Shown here: positions 16,127 to 24,188 of the stretch, in pieces
Numbering within the stretch: position 1 is the first letter of the stretch
Layout: every line of letters begins with the position of its first letter
Assembly (NCBI RefSeq): GCF_030388665.1
Contig: NZ_CP128846.1
Location: forward strand, 5,716,501-5,780,500
DNA from: Streptomyces flavofungini
GTDB lineage: Bacteria; Actinomycetota; Actinomycetes; Streptomycetales; Streptomycetaceae
Reading direction: 5' to 3'
DNA length: 64,000 nucleotides
Notes under the pieces: generated by a model
Told to the model about the DNA's origin: nothing
The model's input: the letters and a program-made list of their open reading frames with translations, nothing else
The model's database searches: none
Program-made: the position numbers and the translations under genes

Positions 16127-16510
16127 TCAGCGCACCCACAGCTCGTAGTTGGTGAACGCACTGCCACACGTGCACTTGTACGCCATCCAGCGGCCGGCGT
16201 TGATGCCTCGGTTGCCCGCGGCTATGCAGTCCCGCGCCCAGAAGAAGTCCTGGATGAAGTCCCACGTGGGGCCCGGCGAGCACTCCTGTTTCGACTTGGC
16301 ATCCGCTCGGATGCGCCGCCGGCGCCGCCTTGAGCGCGGCCGCGCGCTCGGCCCGCGACGAGGAACACGAACGGCTGACCTTGGCCGACCCGGCCGCGTC
16401 GCGGTCCGGCGCGGTGACGGCGGTGCGGGCTTCCTCGACGGGCTGGGCGGCCGGCGCGGGAGCCGCCACTCCGAGCGCGACCATGGACGCCAGGCCCGCG
16501 AACTCCTCAT
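16127..16510 (-). pseudogene. Small secreted-protein gene with two apparent compensating frameshifts
   Basis: The - strand frame from ATG 16510 to TGA 16127 gives 127 residues, but its middle is implausibly Arg/Pro-rich. Shifting frame soon after the start gives a normal signal peptide core (GLASMVALGVAAPAPAAQ) and a sensible mature stretch (PVEEARTAVTAPDRDAA) that ends near 16315. The original frame then gives a clear conserved-looking end: ADAKSKQECSP, TWDFIQDFFWARDCIAAGN, YKCTCGSAF, NYELWV, with four cysteines. So one indel near 16495 and a compensating one near 16315 appear to have scrambled the middle. Sequencing error is possible. If intact it would be a small exported Cys-containing protein. 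No family recognised. Confidence 0.5.
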
Positions 16511-16697
16511 GTCGTCGCGGCGAAGCCGTTGAGCCCCACCTCCCTCAGCGTGCCGGGCGATCCGTGCGAAGGGCCAACAAACCCGGGCAGTCAGGGACAC
16601 TGGAACGCAGAAGTGGCCCTTGGCCAGGGGAGATGTGTGCCGCTTGGAACGCCGGGGTGGAACGCTCCGCCCCCTCGGCCCGTCGGGTCCCGCCCCC

Positions 16698-19337
16698 TCA
16701 GCCCGTCGGATAGCGCCCCCTCAGTACCCGCCACAGCGGCGGCACCGTCCCCGCCAGAGCCGTCGCCGCGACCACCGTCACGATCAGGAACGCCTGGACC
16801 GGCGGGAGATGGGGCAGCGTGCCCGTGAAGCTGAGGCTGAACGCGAGGAGCGGGACGAGGGCCGCCGCGGCGCCCACGACCAGGCCTGTGAAGGCTATCG
16901 CCGCCGCCTCCGCGTGGAGCATGCGGCGCAGTTGGGCGCGGGCCGCGCCCGCCCGGCGCAGGAGGGCGAGTTCGGGGCGGCGGCCGACCGAGATCAGGGT
17001 GAGGGTGCTCAGGACGGCGACGACCGTGAAGGCGCCGATCGCCCCGACCGCCGCCGCCCCGACCACCTCCCCCAAGGCCTGGTCCTGCGGCTCGACGCGG
17101 GCGGCGGCACGCACGGCCCCCGCGCCCGGCTCCACCCGCGCCCCCGGCACGGCCGCGCCGACCGCGCGCGCCGTCCCGGCCCGGCCGTCCGTCGCGACGA
17201 GCACGCGGGCCGCCCCGGCGCCGGACGTGTGCCGCAGCACCTCGTCCCGCGAGAGCAGGAAGTCCCCGGTGCCCAGGCCCCGTTCGTACACCGCGACCAC
17301 CCGCAGCCGCCCCGCGGCCCCGTCGCCGAAGCGCAGCGCCACCGTCGACCCCGGCTTCGCGTCGAGGGCGCGGGCCCGGTCCGCGGAGAGGGCGACCGTG
17401 CCGGGGCGCAGTCCGCCGATGCCGCCCTCGCGGACGTCGGGGTCCAGGGCGCGGGTCAGCCGCTCCGGGGTGACGCCGAGCACCGGCAGGCGTTCGAGCA
17501 GCGGCGACCCCGCCTCCTTGCGGGCGAGGACGACCGTGCTGGGGACCACCTCGGTCGCCGCGGCCACCCCGGGCACGGAGCGGATCCGGTCGAGGGCACC
17601 GGACGGCAGACCGCCGTCCGCCCGCACCACCAGGTCCGCCCTGGCCGCCTCCCGCGCCTGCGCCCGCGCCTCGTGCGTGAGCGTGGCGCCCGCCGCGAGC
17701 TGGACCACGGAGAACGCGGTGACCAGCACGATCGGGGTGATCGCCGCGCCGAGACGGGTCGCGGAGGCCGCGCAGTTGGCGGCGGCGAGCCTGCCGCCGG
17801 GGCCGCCGAAGCGGCGCAGGGGGGAGCCGAGCATCCGCATCGCGCCCGTCGCGATCCACGGGCCGAGCACCGCGCACGCGACGACCATCGACACGGCGGC
17901 CCCGCTCGCCGCCGCCGCGGCGGCCTGCCCGTGCTGCGTCGCCGCCGCCCCCGCCGCGGTGACACCGACGCCGAGCAGGACCAGGCCGGTGACGCGGCGC
18001 GGGGTCCCGGGCGGCGACTCGCGCAGCGCCTCCGCAGGGCGCACCTTCGCCGCGCGTCCGACGGCGAACAGGGCGGAGAGACGGGCCACGAGGACCGTCA
18101 CGGCGGCGGTCACGAGGGGAGCCGCCAACAGCCAGGGCGGCAGGGGCAGGTGGAGCCCGTCGGGCAGAGCGCCGCGCGCGTCCAGGAGCGCCCGCAGGCC
18201 CACGTACGCCGGTACGGCGAGGATCGCGCCCACCGCCGAAGCGGCCACCGCGACCCGGCCCACCTCGCGGCCCACCGCGCCCCGCAGCTGCCGGGGCGTC
18301 GCGCCCACGGCCCGCAACAGGCCCAGCTCGTGGCCGCGTTGGCGCAGCGCCTGCACGATCGTCGACGACACCACGAGGACGGCGATCATGGCGACGGTGC
18401 CGGCGATCGCGCCGAGAGCCTCCAGCAAGGTCGCGCGGGCGGGGGCCGCCGCCAGGTGCTCCGCGGTGGCCCTGCCGTCCCCGGTGAGCACCCGCAGCCC
18501 GGCCGAGTCCCCCTCCGCCCGGTTCCCGGCGGCACGCAGCTTCGCCTCGTCCACCGCGTCCCGCACCCGCCCGTACAGCTTGTCCGCGCTCACGCCGGGT
18601 GCGGCCACGACGCCGATCGCGTCGACGGTGCCCGCGCGCCCGGCCAGGTCGCGGGCCCGCCGCGCGGTGAAGTACACGGCCGCGCGCGGTCCTTCGGCGA
18701 CGCCCACCACGCGGTACGCGGTGTCCTCGCCGTCGACGCGGAGCGCCACCCGCTCGCCGGTGCGGGCCCGGCCCGCGCCCACGACGACCTCGCCCGGACG
18801 CTGCGGCGCCCGGCCCTCCAGCAGCGTGAACGGGGCGAGCCGCGCCGCGTCCCAGGGCCGTCCGGTGGCCGACGCGCCCTTGACGCCCACGGGGAACACC
18901 CGGTCGGCGACGGCCGCCTCGACCCCCGGAACCGCCCGGACCACACCGAGCGCGGCCTCGGGCACCCGGACCCGCTCGGTGAGACCCGTGGTCGCCGTCT
19001 CCGGCTCGGACCCCCACGGCTTCGCGGTGTACCGCGTGTTCTGGTCCCCGGCGACCACGAGGTCGGCCCCCGCGTACCGCTCCACGGGAGCGTGCCCGAG
19101 CGCCGCCGAGACCACCGCGAGCGCGAACGTCCCCAGCAGCGCCGAGGTCAACACGAGCGCGGCGAAGACGGCGGCCCAGGCCTTGCGGTGGGTACGGGCG
19201 GCGCGGGAGGCGAGGAGGGAGGTGACTCCGGGCCGGGCCCTGGGCGCGGACGCGGACGTCGGCTCCGGCGTGGGCCTCGGGTCGGACTCCGGTGCGGGCT
19301 CGGGCCGCGACCCCGACCAGCGCTCGGGCCTTCTCAT
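16698..19337 (-). CDS. FtsX/MacB-type ABC transporter permease
   Basis: 879 residues. The N-terminus holds a Pro/Glu-rich cytoplasmic stretch (about 35) and a first membrane span. A large extracellular domain (about 75-300) follows, then FtsX-type cores of three spans near 310-440 and 760-870. LRQRGHELGLLRAVGATPRQL and ISVGRRPELALLRRAGA are the two characteristic coupling-helix motifs. A second extracellular domain lies at about 525-750. The duplicated layout is typical of antimicrobial-peptide and lipoprotein-type transporters in Actinobacteria. The ATG at 19337 overlaps the ATPase stop (ATGA). Substrate unknown. Facing a two-component system suggests envelope-stress or drug response. Confidence 0.9.
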   Translation of the reverse strand: MRRPERWSGSRPEPAPESDPRPTPEPTSASAPRARPGVTSLLASRAARTHRKAWAAVFAALVLTSALLGTFALAVVSAALGHAPVERYAGADLVVAGDQNTRYTAKPWGSEPETATTGLTERVRVPEAALGVVRAVPGVEAAVADRVFPVGVKGASATGRPWDAARLAPFTLLEGRAPQRPGEVVVGAGRARTGERVALRVDGEDTAYRVVGVAEGPRAAVYFTARRARDLAGRAGTVDAIGVVAAPGVSADKLYGRVRDAVDEAKLRAAGNRAEGDSAGLRVLTGDGRATAEHLAAAPARATLLEALGAIAGTVAMIAVLVVSSTIVQALRQRGHELGLLRAVGATPRQLRGAVGREVGRVAVAASAVGAILAVPAYVGLRALLDARGALPDGLHLPLPPWLLAAPLVTAAVTVLVARLSALFAVGRAAKVRPAEALRESPPGTPRRVTGLVLLGVGVTAAGAAATQHGQAAAAAASGAAVSMVVACAVLGPWIATGAMRMLGSPLRRFGGPGGRLAAANCAASATRLGAAITPIVLVTAFSVVQLAAGATLTHEARAQAREAARADLVVRADGGLPSGALDRIRSVPGVAAATEVVPSTVVLARKEAGSPLLERLPVLGVTPERLTRALDPDVREGGIGGLRPGTVALSADRARALDAKPGSTVALRFGDGAAGRLRVVAVYERGLGTGDFLLSRDEVLRHTSGAGAARVLVATDGRAGTARAVGAAVPGARVEPGAGAVRAAARVEPQDQALGEVVGAAAVGAIGAFTVVAVLSTLTLISVGRRPELALLRRAGAARAQLRRMLHAEAAAIAFTGLVVGAAAALVPLLAFSLSFTGTLPHLPPVQAFLIVTVVAATALAGTVPPLWRVLRGRYPTG

Positions 19338-20158
19338 GCCGCCACCGCCCCGCGTCCCAGGCGCCGCAGCACCGCGTGCACCCGTTCCGGGTCCGGCCGG
19401 TGCAGGGTCGTCACCACCCGGCCCTGGGCGAGGAACACCGCCTCGTCGCACCACGCCGCCGCGGCCGGGTCGTGGGTCACCATGACGACCGTGTGGCCGT
19501 CCTGGTCCACGGCCTGCCGCAGGAGTGCGAGGACGTCGTGGGCGGTCGCCGGGTCGAGGGCGCCGGTGGGCTCGTCGGCGAAGACCACGGCCGGGTCGGT
19601 CACCAGAGCGCGGGCGATCGCGACGCGCTGCTGCTGCCCGCCGGAGAGCTCGGCGGGGCGGTCGTCGGCCCGGTCGCCGAGGCCGACGGCGGCGAGGGTC
19701 ACGGCCGTGCGCCGGGCCGTCGTCCCGTCGGCGTCGTCGGCGCCGCCCAGCATCAGGGGCAGCGCCACGTTCTCCGCGACGCTCAGCGACGGCACGAGAT
19801 TGTGCGCCTGGAAGACGAAGCCGATCCGCTCCCGGCGCAGCCGCGTCAGGGCGGCCTCCTTCAGCGAGCCGAGCTCGACGCCCTCCACGCGCACCCGCCC
19901 GGACGTCGGCCGGTCGAGCCCCGCCGCGCACTGCAGCAGCGTCGACTTGCCGGACCCCGACGGCCCCATGACGGCGACGAACCGGCCGCGCTCCACGGCC
20001 AGATCGGTCGGGTGCAGCGCGACGACGGCGCCACCGCGATACGTACGGCAGACCCCGTCGAGGGCGAGCGCGCCACCGCCGGACGCGAGGCCGTCACCGC
20101 CGTCGCTCCCCGCCCGCCCCGTCGTCGCCCACCGCGTCGGACCGCGCCGCCTGAACAT
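19334..20158 (-). CDS. MacB/LolD-type ABC transporter ATPase
   Basis: 274 residues. After about 30 variable residues the ABC domain carries Walker A GPSGSGKST, Q-loop VFQAHNLVPSLS, signature [15 protein letters not shown], Walker B VVFADEPTGALD and H-loop MVTHD. EPTGALD is typical of the MacB/LolD/FtsE-like class. It pairs with the permease overlapping by ATGA. The GGTGCAG palindrome lies 104 bases upstream of its ATG at 20158. Confidence 0.92.
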   Translation of the reverse strand: MFRRRGPTRWATTGRAGSDGGDGLASGGGALALDGVCRTYRGGAVVALHPTDLAVERGRFVAVMGPSGSGKSTLLQCAAGLDRPTSGRVRVEGVELGSLKEAALTRLRRERIGFVFQAHNLVPSLSVAENVALPLMLGGADDADGTTARRTAVTLAAVGLGDRADDRPAELSGGQQQRVAIARALVTDPAVVFADEPTGALDPATAHDVLALLRQAVDQDGHTVVMVTHDPAAAAWCDEAVFLAQGRVVTTLHRPDPERVHAVLRRLGRGAVAA

Positions 20159-20261
20159 CCCGTACGCCCTCTCGGAGACTGCCGCGGCACGCGCCGCCCA
20201 CCACCGAGAACGCTAGGAATCCGGGCCCCTCGGCCACGAGAGGGCACACCCCCGAGGTGAG

Positions 20262-20279
20262 GGTGCAGCCCGCTGCACC
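20262..20279. promoter_or_regulatory. 18-bp palindrome GGTGCAGCCCGCTGCACC, copy 2
   Basis: Identical in all 18 bases to the element at 14157-14174. It lies in the 139-base gap upstream of the ABC transporter operon (start 20158). With copy 1 before the histidine kinase, it defines a likely two-operon regulon. Confidence 0.75.
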
Positions 20280-20297
20280 ACGACCGGTCGTGCGGGG

Positions 20298-21179
20298 CTA
20301 CGCGGGCTTGCGCAACACCTCCACCAGAGCCGCGATGCTCTGCTCCGCGCGGCCCTCCGCCACCGCCCGGTCCAGGAGCGCGTGCATCGGCTCCAGCCAG
20401 CGCGCGTCGAGCCCGGCCTCGGCCGCGATCTCGGTCTCGGCGGCGGCGCCCGCGTGGAAGATGCCGATGGACGACTGGGGGTCGTCGTAGGAGCCGCGGT
20501 CGATCTCGGCGGCGAGGTGCGGCAGGACGGAGCCGATCATCTCCAGCCACTTCACGGTGTGCGGCACCAGCGTGCTCGCCTCCAGGCCCCGCGCCGTGAC
20601 GAGCGCCGCGCCCTGGAAGAAGCCGAGCAGGGCGGGCAGCAGCGTGCCGCCGACCGCGGACTCGTACAGCGCCGCGAGGTCCGGCTCGGTGCCCAGGTGC
20701 ACGGTGTCGCCGCCGATGACCCGCAGCGTGGCCTCGTGCTCGTCGAAGAGGGCGCGGTCGCCGCTGTAGTAGTGCAGGGTGTCCGCCGCGCCCACCGCCG
20801 CGGGGACGTTCTTGATCGCGCCGTCCAGGAACCGCGCGCCGTGCCCGGCGGCCCAGTCGGCCATCGCGCGGGCGCCGGCGGGGATGCCGGAGTTGACGGT
20901 GATCAGGGTGCGTCCCGCGAGGGCGTCGGCGGCCGGTTCCAGGGCGGCGAGCGTCGCCTCGTACGTCGTCAGGCAGGCGATGGTCAGCGGGCTCGCGGCG
21001 ATGGCGTCGCGGATGTCGGGGGCGTGCGTCGCACCCTGCTCGACGAGGGGCGCGGCCTTCTCGGGGCTGCGGTTCCACACGGTGGTGGGGTGCCCGGCGG
21101 CGACGTACGCCGACGCCAGGGCCGCGCCCATCGCGCCGAGTCCGACGACGGTCACGGGTGTGTGGGCGTGCTCGGGCAT
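20298..21179 (-). CDS. NAD(P)-dependent oxidoreductase of the HIBADH/imine reductase type
   Basis: 293 residues. An N-terminal Rossmann domain (VTVVGLGAMGAALASAYVAA, then TTVWNRSPEKA, the NADP-type Asn-Arg-Ser after beta 2) is followed by an all-helical domain from about 165. This is the 6-phosphogluconate/3-hydroxyisobutyrate dehydrogenase fold. LDGAIKNVP and the GTLLPALLGFFQGAAL helix resemble imine reductases/reductive aminases more than true HIBADH enzymes. The substrate is not predictable. The region upstream of its start (21180-21301) carries a stem-loop and a separate AGTACCT palindrome, suggesting its own regulation. It does not appear tied to the glycan genes. Confidence 0.82.
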   Translation of the reverse strand: MPEHAHTPVTVVGLGAMGAALASAYVAAGHPTTVWNRSPEKAAPLVEQGATHAPDIRDAIAASPLTIACLTTYEATLAALEPAADALAGRTLITVNSGIPAGARAMADWAAGHGARFLDGAIKNVPAAVGAADTLHYYSGDRALFDEHEATLRVIGGDTVHLGTEPDLAALYESAVGGTLLPALLGFFQGAALVTARGLEASTLVPHTVKWLEMIGSVLPHLAAEIDRGSYDDPQSSIGIFHAGAAAETEIAAEAGLDARWLEPMHALLDRAVAEGRAEQSIAALVEVLRKPA

Positions 21180-21212
21180 GACGGCTCCAATTCCTGGGAT
21201 TCCGGGGAGGGT

Positions 21213-21243
21213 TCAGGGGCCGACGGGCAGTGTCGGCCCCTGA
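21213..21243. promoter_or_regulatory. Stem-loop upstream of the reductase gene
   Basis: tcaggggccgac (21213-21224) pairs with gtcggcccctga (21232-21243). It lies 34 bases before the reductase start (21179), so it is probably in its leader. It could be an attenuator, or it could act as a terminator for transcripts coming from galE. Confidence 0.45.
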
Positions 21244-21276
21244 TCACCAGGTTGGAGCGCGCCTGAACTTTCCTCA

Positions 21277-21301
21277 AGTACCTACTATTCGGTGAGGTAC
21301 T
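21277..21301. promoter_or_regulatory. Palindrome AGTACCT-N11-AGGTACT (HxlR-type operator candidate)
   Basis: agtacct (21277-21283) and aggtact (21295-21301) flank the AT-rich actattcggtg. GTAC-containing half-sites of this form are what I recall for HxlR-type regulators in Actinobacteria. The element is about 100 bases upstream of the reductase start, and no HxlR gene is present in the window. Confidence 0.45.
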
Positions 21302-21359
21302 GACCTTTTGGTGCGTGCCGGAGGGCGGCTGTGCCTGTGTGCCTGTGGGCCTGTGGGCG

Positions 21360-22343
21360 CTACGCCGGCTCGGGGTGCAGCCGCGTCCACCCCGCCCACG
21401 CCGACTCCACCATCTCCCGCACGTCCCGCTTGGCCGACCAGCCCAGCTCGGCGGTGACGCGGTCGGCGGCGGCGACCACCCGCGCCGGGTCGCCCGCGCG
21501 CCGTTCGGTGACCGTCGCCGGGATGTCGTACCCGGTGACGTCCGCGATCAGGTCGACCATCTCGCGCACCGAAACCCCCTCGCCGCGGCCGACGTTGAGG
21601 GTCAGGTCGGTGGCCTCGGGCGCGCCCGCGAGGCGCCGGGCCGCGGCCACGTGGGCCTCGGCGAGGTCGGTGACGTGGATGTAGTCGCGCACGCAGGTGC
21701 CGTCGGGCGTGGCGTAGTCGGCGCCGAAGATCCGGGGCGGCTCGCCCGCGGTGAGCTTCTCGAAGACCATCGGGACCAGGTTGAACACCCCGGTGTCGGC
21801 GAGCTCCGGGCTCGCCGCGCCCGCCACGTTGAAGTACCGCAGGCAGGCCGTGCGCAGGCCCGTCGCGCGGCCCACCGCGCGGGTCAGCCACTCGCCCGCG
21901 AGCTTCGTCTCGCCGTAGGGACTCATCGGCACGCAGGGCGTGTCCTCGGTGACCAGGCCGGTCTCGGTGTACGGCATGCCGTACACGGCGGCGGACGAGG
22001 AGAGGACGAAGGACGGCACGCGGGCGTCCGTGACCGCGTCCAGGAGGACCCGGAGGCCTTCCACGTTCTCCCGGTAGTAGCGCAGCGGCTGTTCGACCGA
22101 CTCGCCGACCTGCTTCTTGGCCGCCAGGTGTACGACACCCGTGACCGCGTGCTCCCGCAGGGCGCCCGCGACCCGGTCCGCGTCGAGGGTCGAGCCGACG
22201 ACGAGCGGCACCCCCTGCGGCACGCGCTCGGCGAGGCCCGTGGACAGGTCGTCGTAGACCACCGTCCGCTCGCCCGCCCCGGTCATGGCGCGGACGACGT
22301 GCCCTCCGATGTATCCGGCGCCGCCGGTGATCAGCCAGGTCAT
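21360..22343 (-). CDS. galE: UDP-glucose 4-epimerase
   Basis: 327 residues, extended short-chain dehydrogenase fold. The NAD-binding motif GGAGYIGGH lies at the N-terminus, SSSAAVYG holds the catalytic Ser, and PYGETKLAGE is the YxxxK catalytic pair. CLRYFNVAGA and DGTCVRDYIHVTDLAEAHV are diagnostic of GalE. It interconverts UDP-glucose and UDP-galactose in the cytoplasm. Its place at the end of a glycosyltransferase run suggests that it supplies UDP-galactose for the wall polymer. Specificity for the N-acetyl sugars is possible and cannot be excluded here. Confidence 0.93.
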   Translation of the reverse strand: MTWLITGGAGYIGGHVVRAMTGAGERTVVYDDLSTGLAERVPQGVPLVVGSTLDADRVAGALREHAVTGVVHLAAKKQVGESVEQPLRYYRENVEGLRVLLDAVTDARVPSFVLSSSAAVYGMPYTETGLVTEDTPCVPMSPYGETKLAGEWLTRAVGRATGLRTACLRYFNVAGAASPELADTGVFNLVPMVFEKLTAGEPPRIFGADYATPDGTCVRDYIHVTDLAEAHVAAARRLAGAPEATDLTLNVGRGEGVSVREMVDLIADVTGYDIPATVTERRAGDPARVVAAADRVTAELGWSAKRDVREMVESAWAGWTRLHPEPA

Positions 22344-22493
22344 GGTCAGCTCGTCCCGTCGTGTCGTGTTGGTCCGGGATGTACCCCGGACATCCCGGAC
22401 GTGCAGTCTCGCAGAGCCCGGATACGGGTCCTGTCAGGGGCGGCGCGCCCGGCGCCCCGTACGCCCGGCGCGCGGCCGCACGCCCCGCACCCG

Positions 22494-24140
22494 TCAGGGA
22501 CCGCCCGCCCCGTCCCCCCGCCCGCCCGGCAGCCTCCGCACGAGTCGCACGAGCCGCCGCCGCGCCACCGCCACCACCCCGCGCAGACCCGGTGCGAGCC
22601 GCACCGAGAGGTTCCCCGCCTGCGTCGCGTACGGCTGGACGAGCAGCACGCCGTGCCGCCCGCCCGGCACCACCGTGCGGCGCAGCAGGCCGGGCCCGGC
22701 CACCGCCCGCGCCGTGGTCTCGCGGGCCGTGCCGTCGCCGAACAGCAGCCGCACCCGCAGGTCCCACACGTCGCCGTCGAGCGCCGCGAGGTCGACCCGC
22801 ACGTCCGCCACCCACGTCCGGCCCGGCTCCTCGACCGTGAACGCCGCCGACCGCCGCACCCCGGGCCGACCGCCGCCCCGCCGCGTCAGCTCCACGTCGA
22901 CCACCCCGGGGCCCGCCGCCTCGACCCGGCCGTACAGCTCGTGCAGGCGAAGGCGCAGCACGCTCGCGCCCCGGCGCGGACGCAGCTCGGCGTCGACCGC
23001 GAGCGGAAGCAGCCGCAGCGGCCGCGCGAGCAGGTGTTCCAGGGTGACCTGGGGCAGGTCCGCCGACCAGACGGGGGTGTCGTCGGCGGCGCGCGCGTAC
23101 GGCGGGGCGAGCCGGGCCGGGCGGGCCGCGACCTGCTTGAGGCGGTCCAGGTCGCGCGGCTCGGCGGCGGCGAGGACGACCCGGGCGATGACGCGGCCGG
23201 GGGCGGGGGCCGCGGCCAGGTCGGCCTCGTCGAACTCGGTGAGGTAGGCGCGGGTCAGGGCCCACCACTCGCGCTGGTACTCCGGGCCGCGCTGGGGCAG
23301 CTCCCGGGTGTACATGCGCAGGCCGTGGTCGAGGAACTGGGCGCGGGCCGCCCGCGCGAGCACCTTGTCGCCGTCGGCGGCGCCGCGCAGGATGTCCACG
23401 GCCTGGCGGTGCGCCGTGATCCGGGCCCGCCAGTTCTCGATGCCCGCGCGGTCCAGGGAGATCGACAGCTTGGCGGCGGTCCGCCGCACGTGCCACACGT
23501 ACACGGTGTCGGGGACGAGGGCGATGCGCGGGGCCGCGGCGAGGACCCGGGCGCCGAAGACGAAGTCCTCGTAGAGGAAGCGGCCTTCGGGGAAGCGGGC
23601 GCCGTGCGCGCGCAGGAAGTCCGTGCGGTAGAGCTTGTTGACGCACAGCGTGTCGTGGACCAGGCGCGGGCGCAGCTCCGGGCGGGGCACGAGCGCGGCC
23701 TTGCGGTACAGCTCGGGCTGCCAGGGCACCTCGCGTCCCGACGGCAGTTCGCGCCGCACGCACAGGCCCGACGCGACGTCGGCGTCGTGCCGCAGCGCCG
23801 CGGCCAGGAGCGTTCGCGCCCCGTCCGGCGCCAGCACGTCGTCGCTGTCGAGGAACATCAGGTACGGCAGGGTCGCCGCGTCGACGCCGTCGTTGCGCGG
23901 GGCGCCGCAGCCGCCGCTGTTGACGGCGCGCCGCACGACCCGCACCCGCCGGTCGGCGGCGGCCAGTTCCGCGAGGACGGCGGGCGTGTCGTCCGTCGAA
24001 CAGTCGTCGACCGCGATCACCTCGCCCACCACGGGGCCCTGGGCGAGCGCGGAGCGCACCGCGTCGGCGATGTGCGGGGCGTCGTCGTAGCCGATCACGA
24101 CGACGGTGATCTGGGGCTCTTGAGGTGAGATGGGGTCCAC
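22494..24140 (-). CDS. Family 2 glycosyltransferase with beta-rich C-terminal domain
   Basis: 548 residues. The GT2 domain lies at about 10-230: ITVVVIGYDDAPHI, AVDDCSTDDTPAV, NSGGCGAPRN (about 78), LMFLDSDDVL (about 97), and FLYEDFVFGARVL as the catalytic-base region. The helical linker and beta-rich C-terminus (to residue 548) match the architecture of the protein encoded at 6594-8282, so these are paralogues. The gene sits 48 bases after the GT-C-like gene and 150 bases before galE on the same strand, in a probable operon. It should build part of the lipid-linked wall polymer in the cytoplasm. Sugar unknown. Confidence 0.85.
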   Translation of the reverse strand: MDPISPQEPQITVVVIGYDDAPHIADAVRSALAQGPVVGEVIAVDDCSTDDTPAVLAELAAADRRVRVVRRAVNSGGCGAPRNDGVDAATLPYLMFLDSDDVLAPDGARTLLAAALRHDADVASGLCVRRELPSGREVPWQPELYRKAALVPRPELRPRLVHDTLCVNKLYRTDFLRAHGARFPEGRFLYEDFVFGARVLAAAPRIALVPDTVYVWHVRRTAAKLSISLDRAGIENWRARITAHRQAVDILRGAADGDKVLARAARAQFLDHGLRMYTRELPQRGPEYQREWWALTRAYLTEFDEADLAAAPAPGRVIARVVLAAAEPRDLDRLKQVAARPARLAPPYARAADDTPVWSADLPQVTLEHLLARPLRLLPLAVDAELRPRRGASVLRLRLHELYGRVEAAGPGVVDVELTRRGGGRPGVRRSAAFTVEEPGRTWVADVRVDLAALDGDVWDLRVRLLFGDGTARETTARAVAGPGLLRRTVVPGGRHGVLLVQPYATQAGNLSVRLAPGLRGVVAVARRRLVRLVRRLPGGRGDGAGGP

Positions 24141-24188
24141 GGGGCAAATTTTAGGGGTTGGTAGAAATTATCCGATTAGGGGGCTTCG

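Noticed and set aside
19338..19931. Upstream extension of the FtsX-type permease frame
   Set aside because: It overlaps the ATPase gene in another frame and lacks domains. The ATGA overlap at 19334-19337 marks the start.
16620..20216. Long + strand open frames opposite the ABC transporter
   Set aside because: Low-complexity Arg/Ala/Gly translations. The - strand encodes a clear FtsX permease and ABC ATPase.
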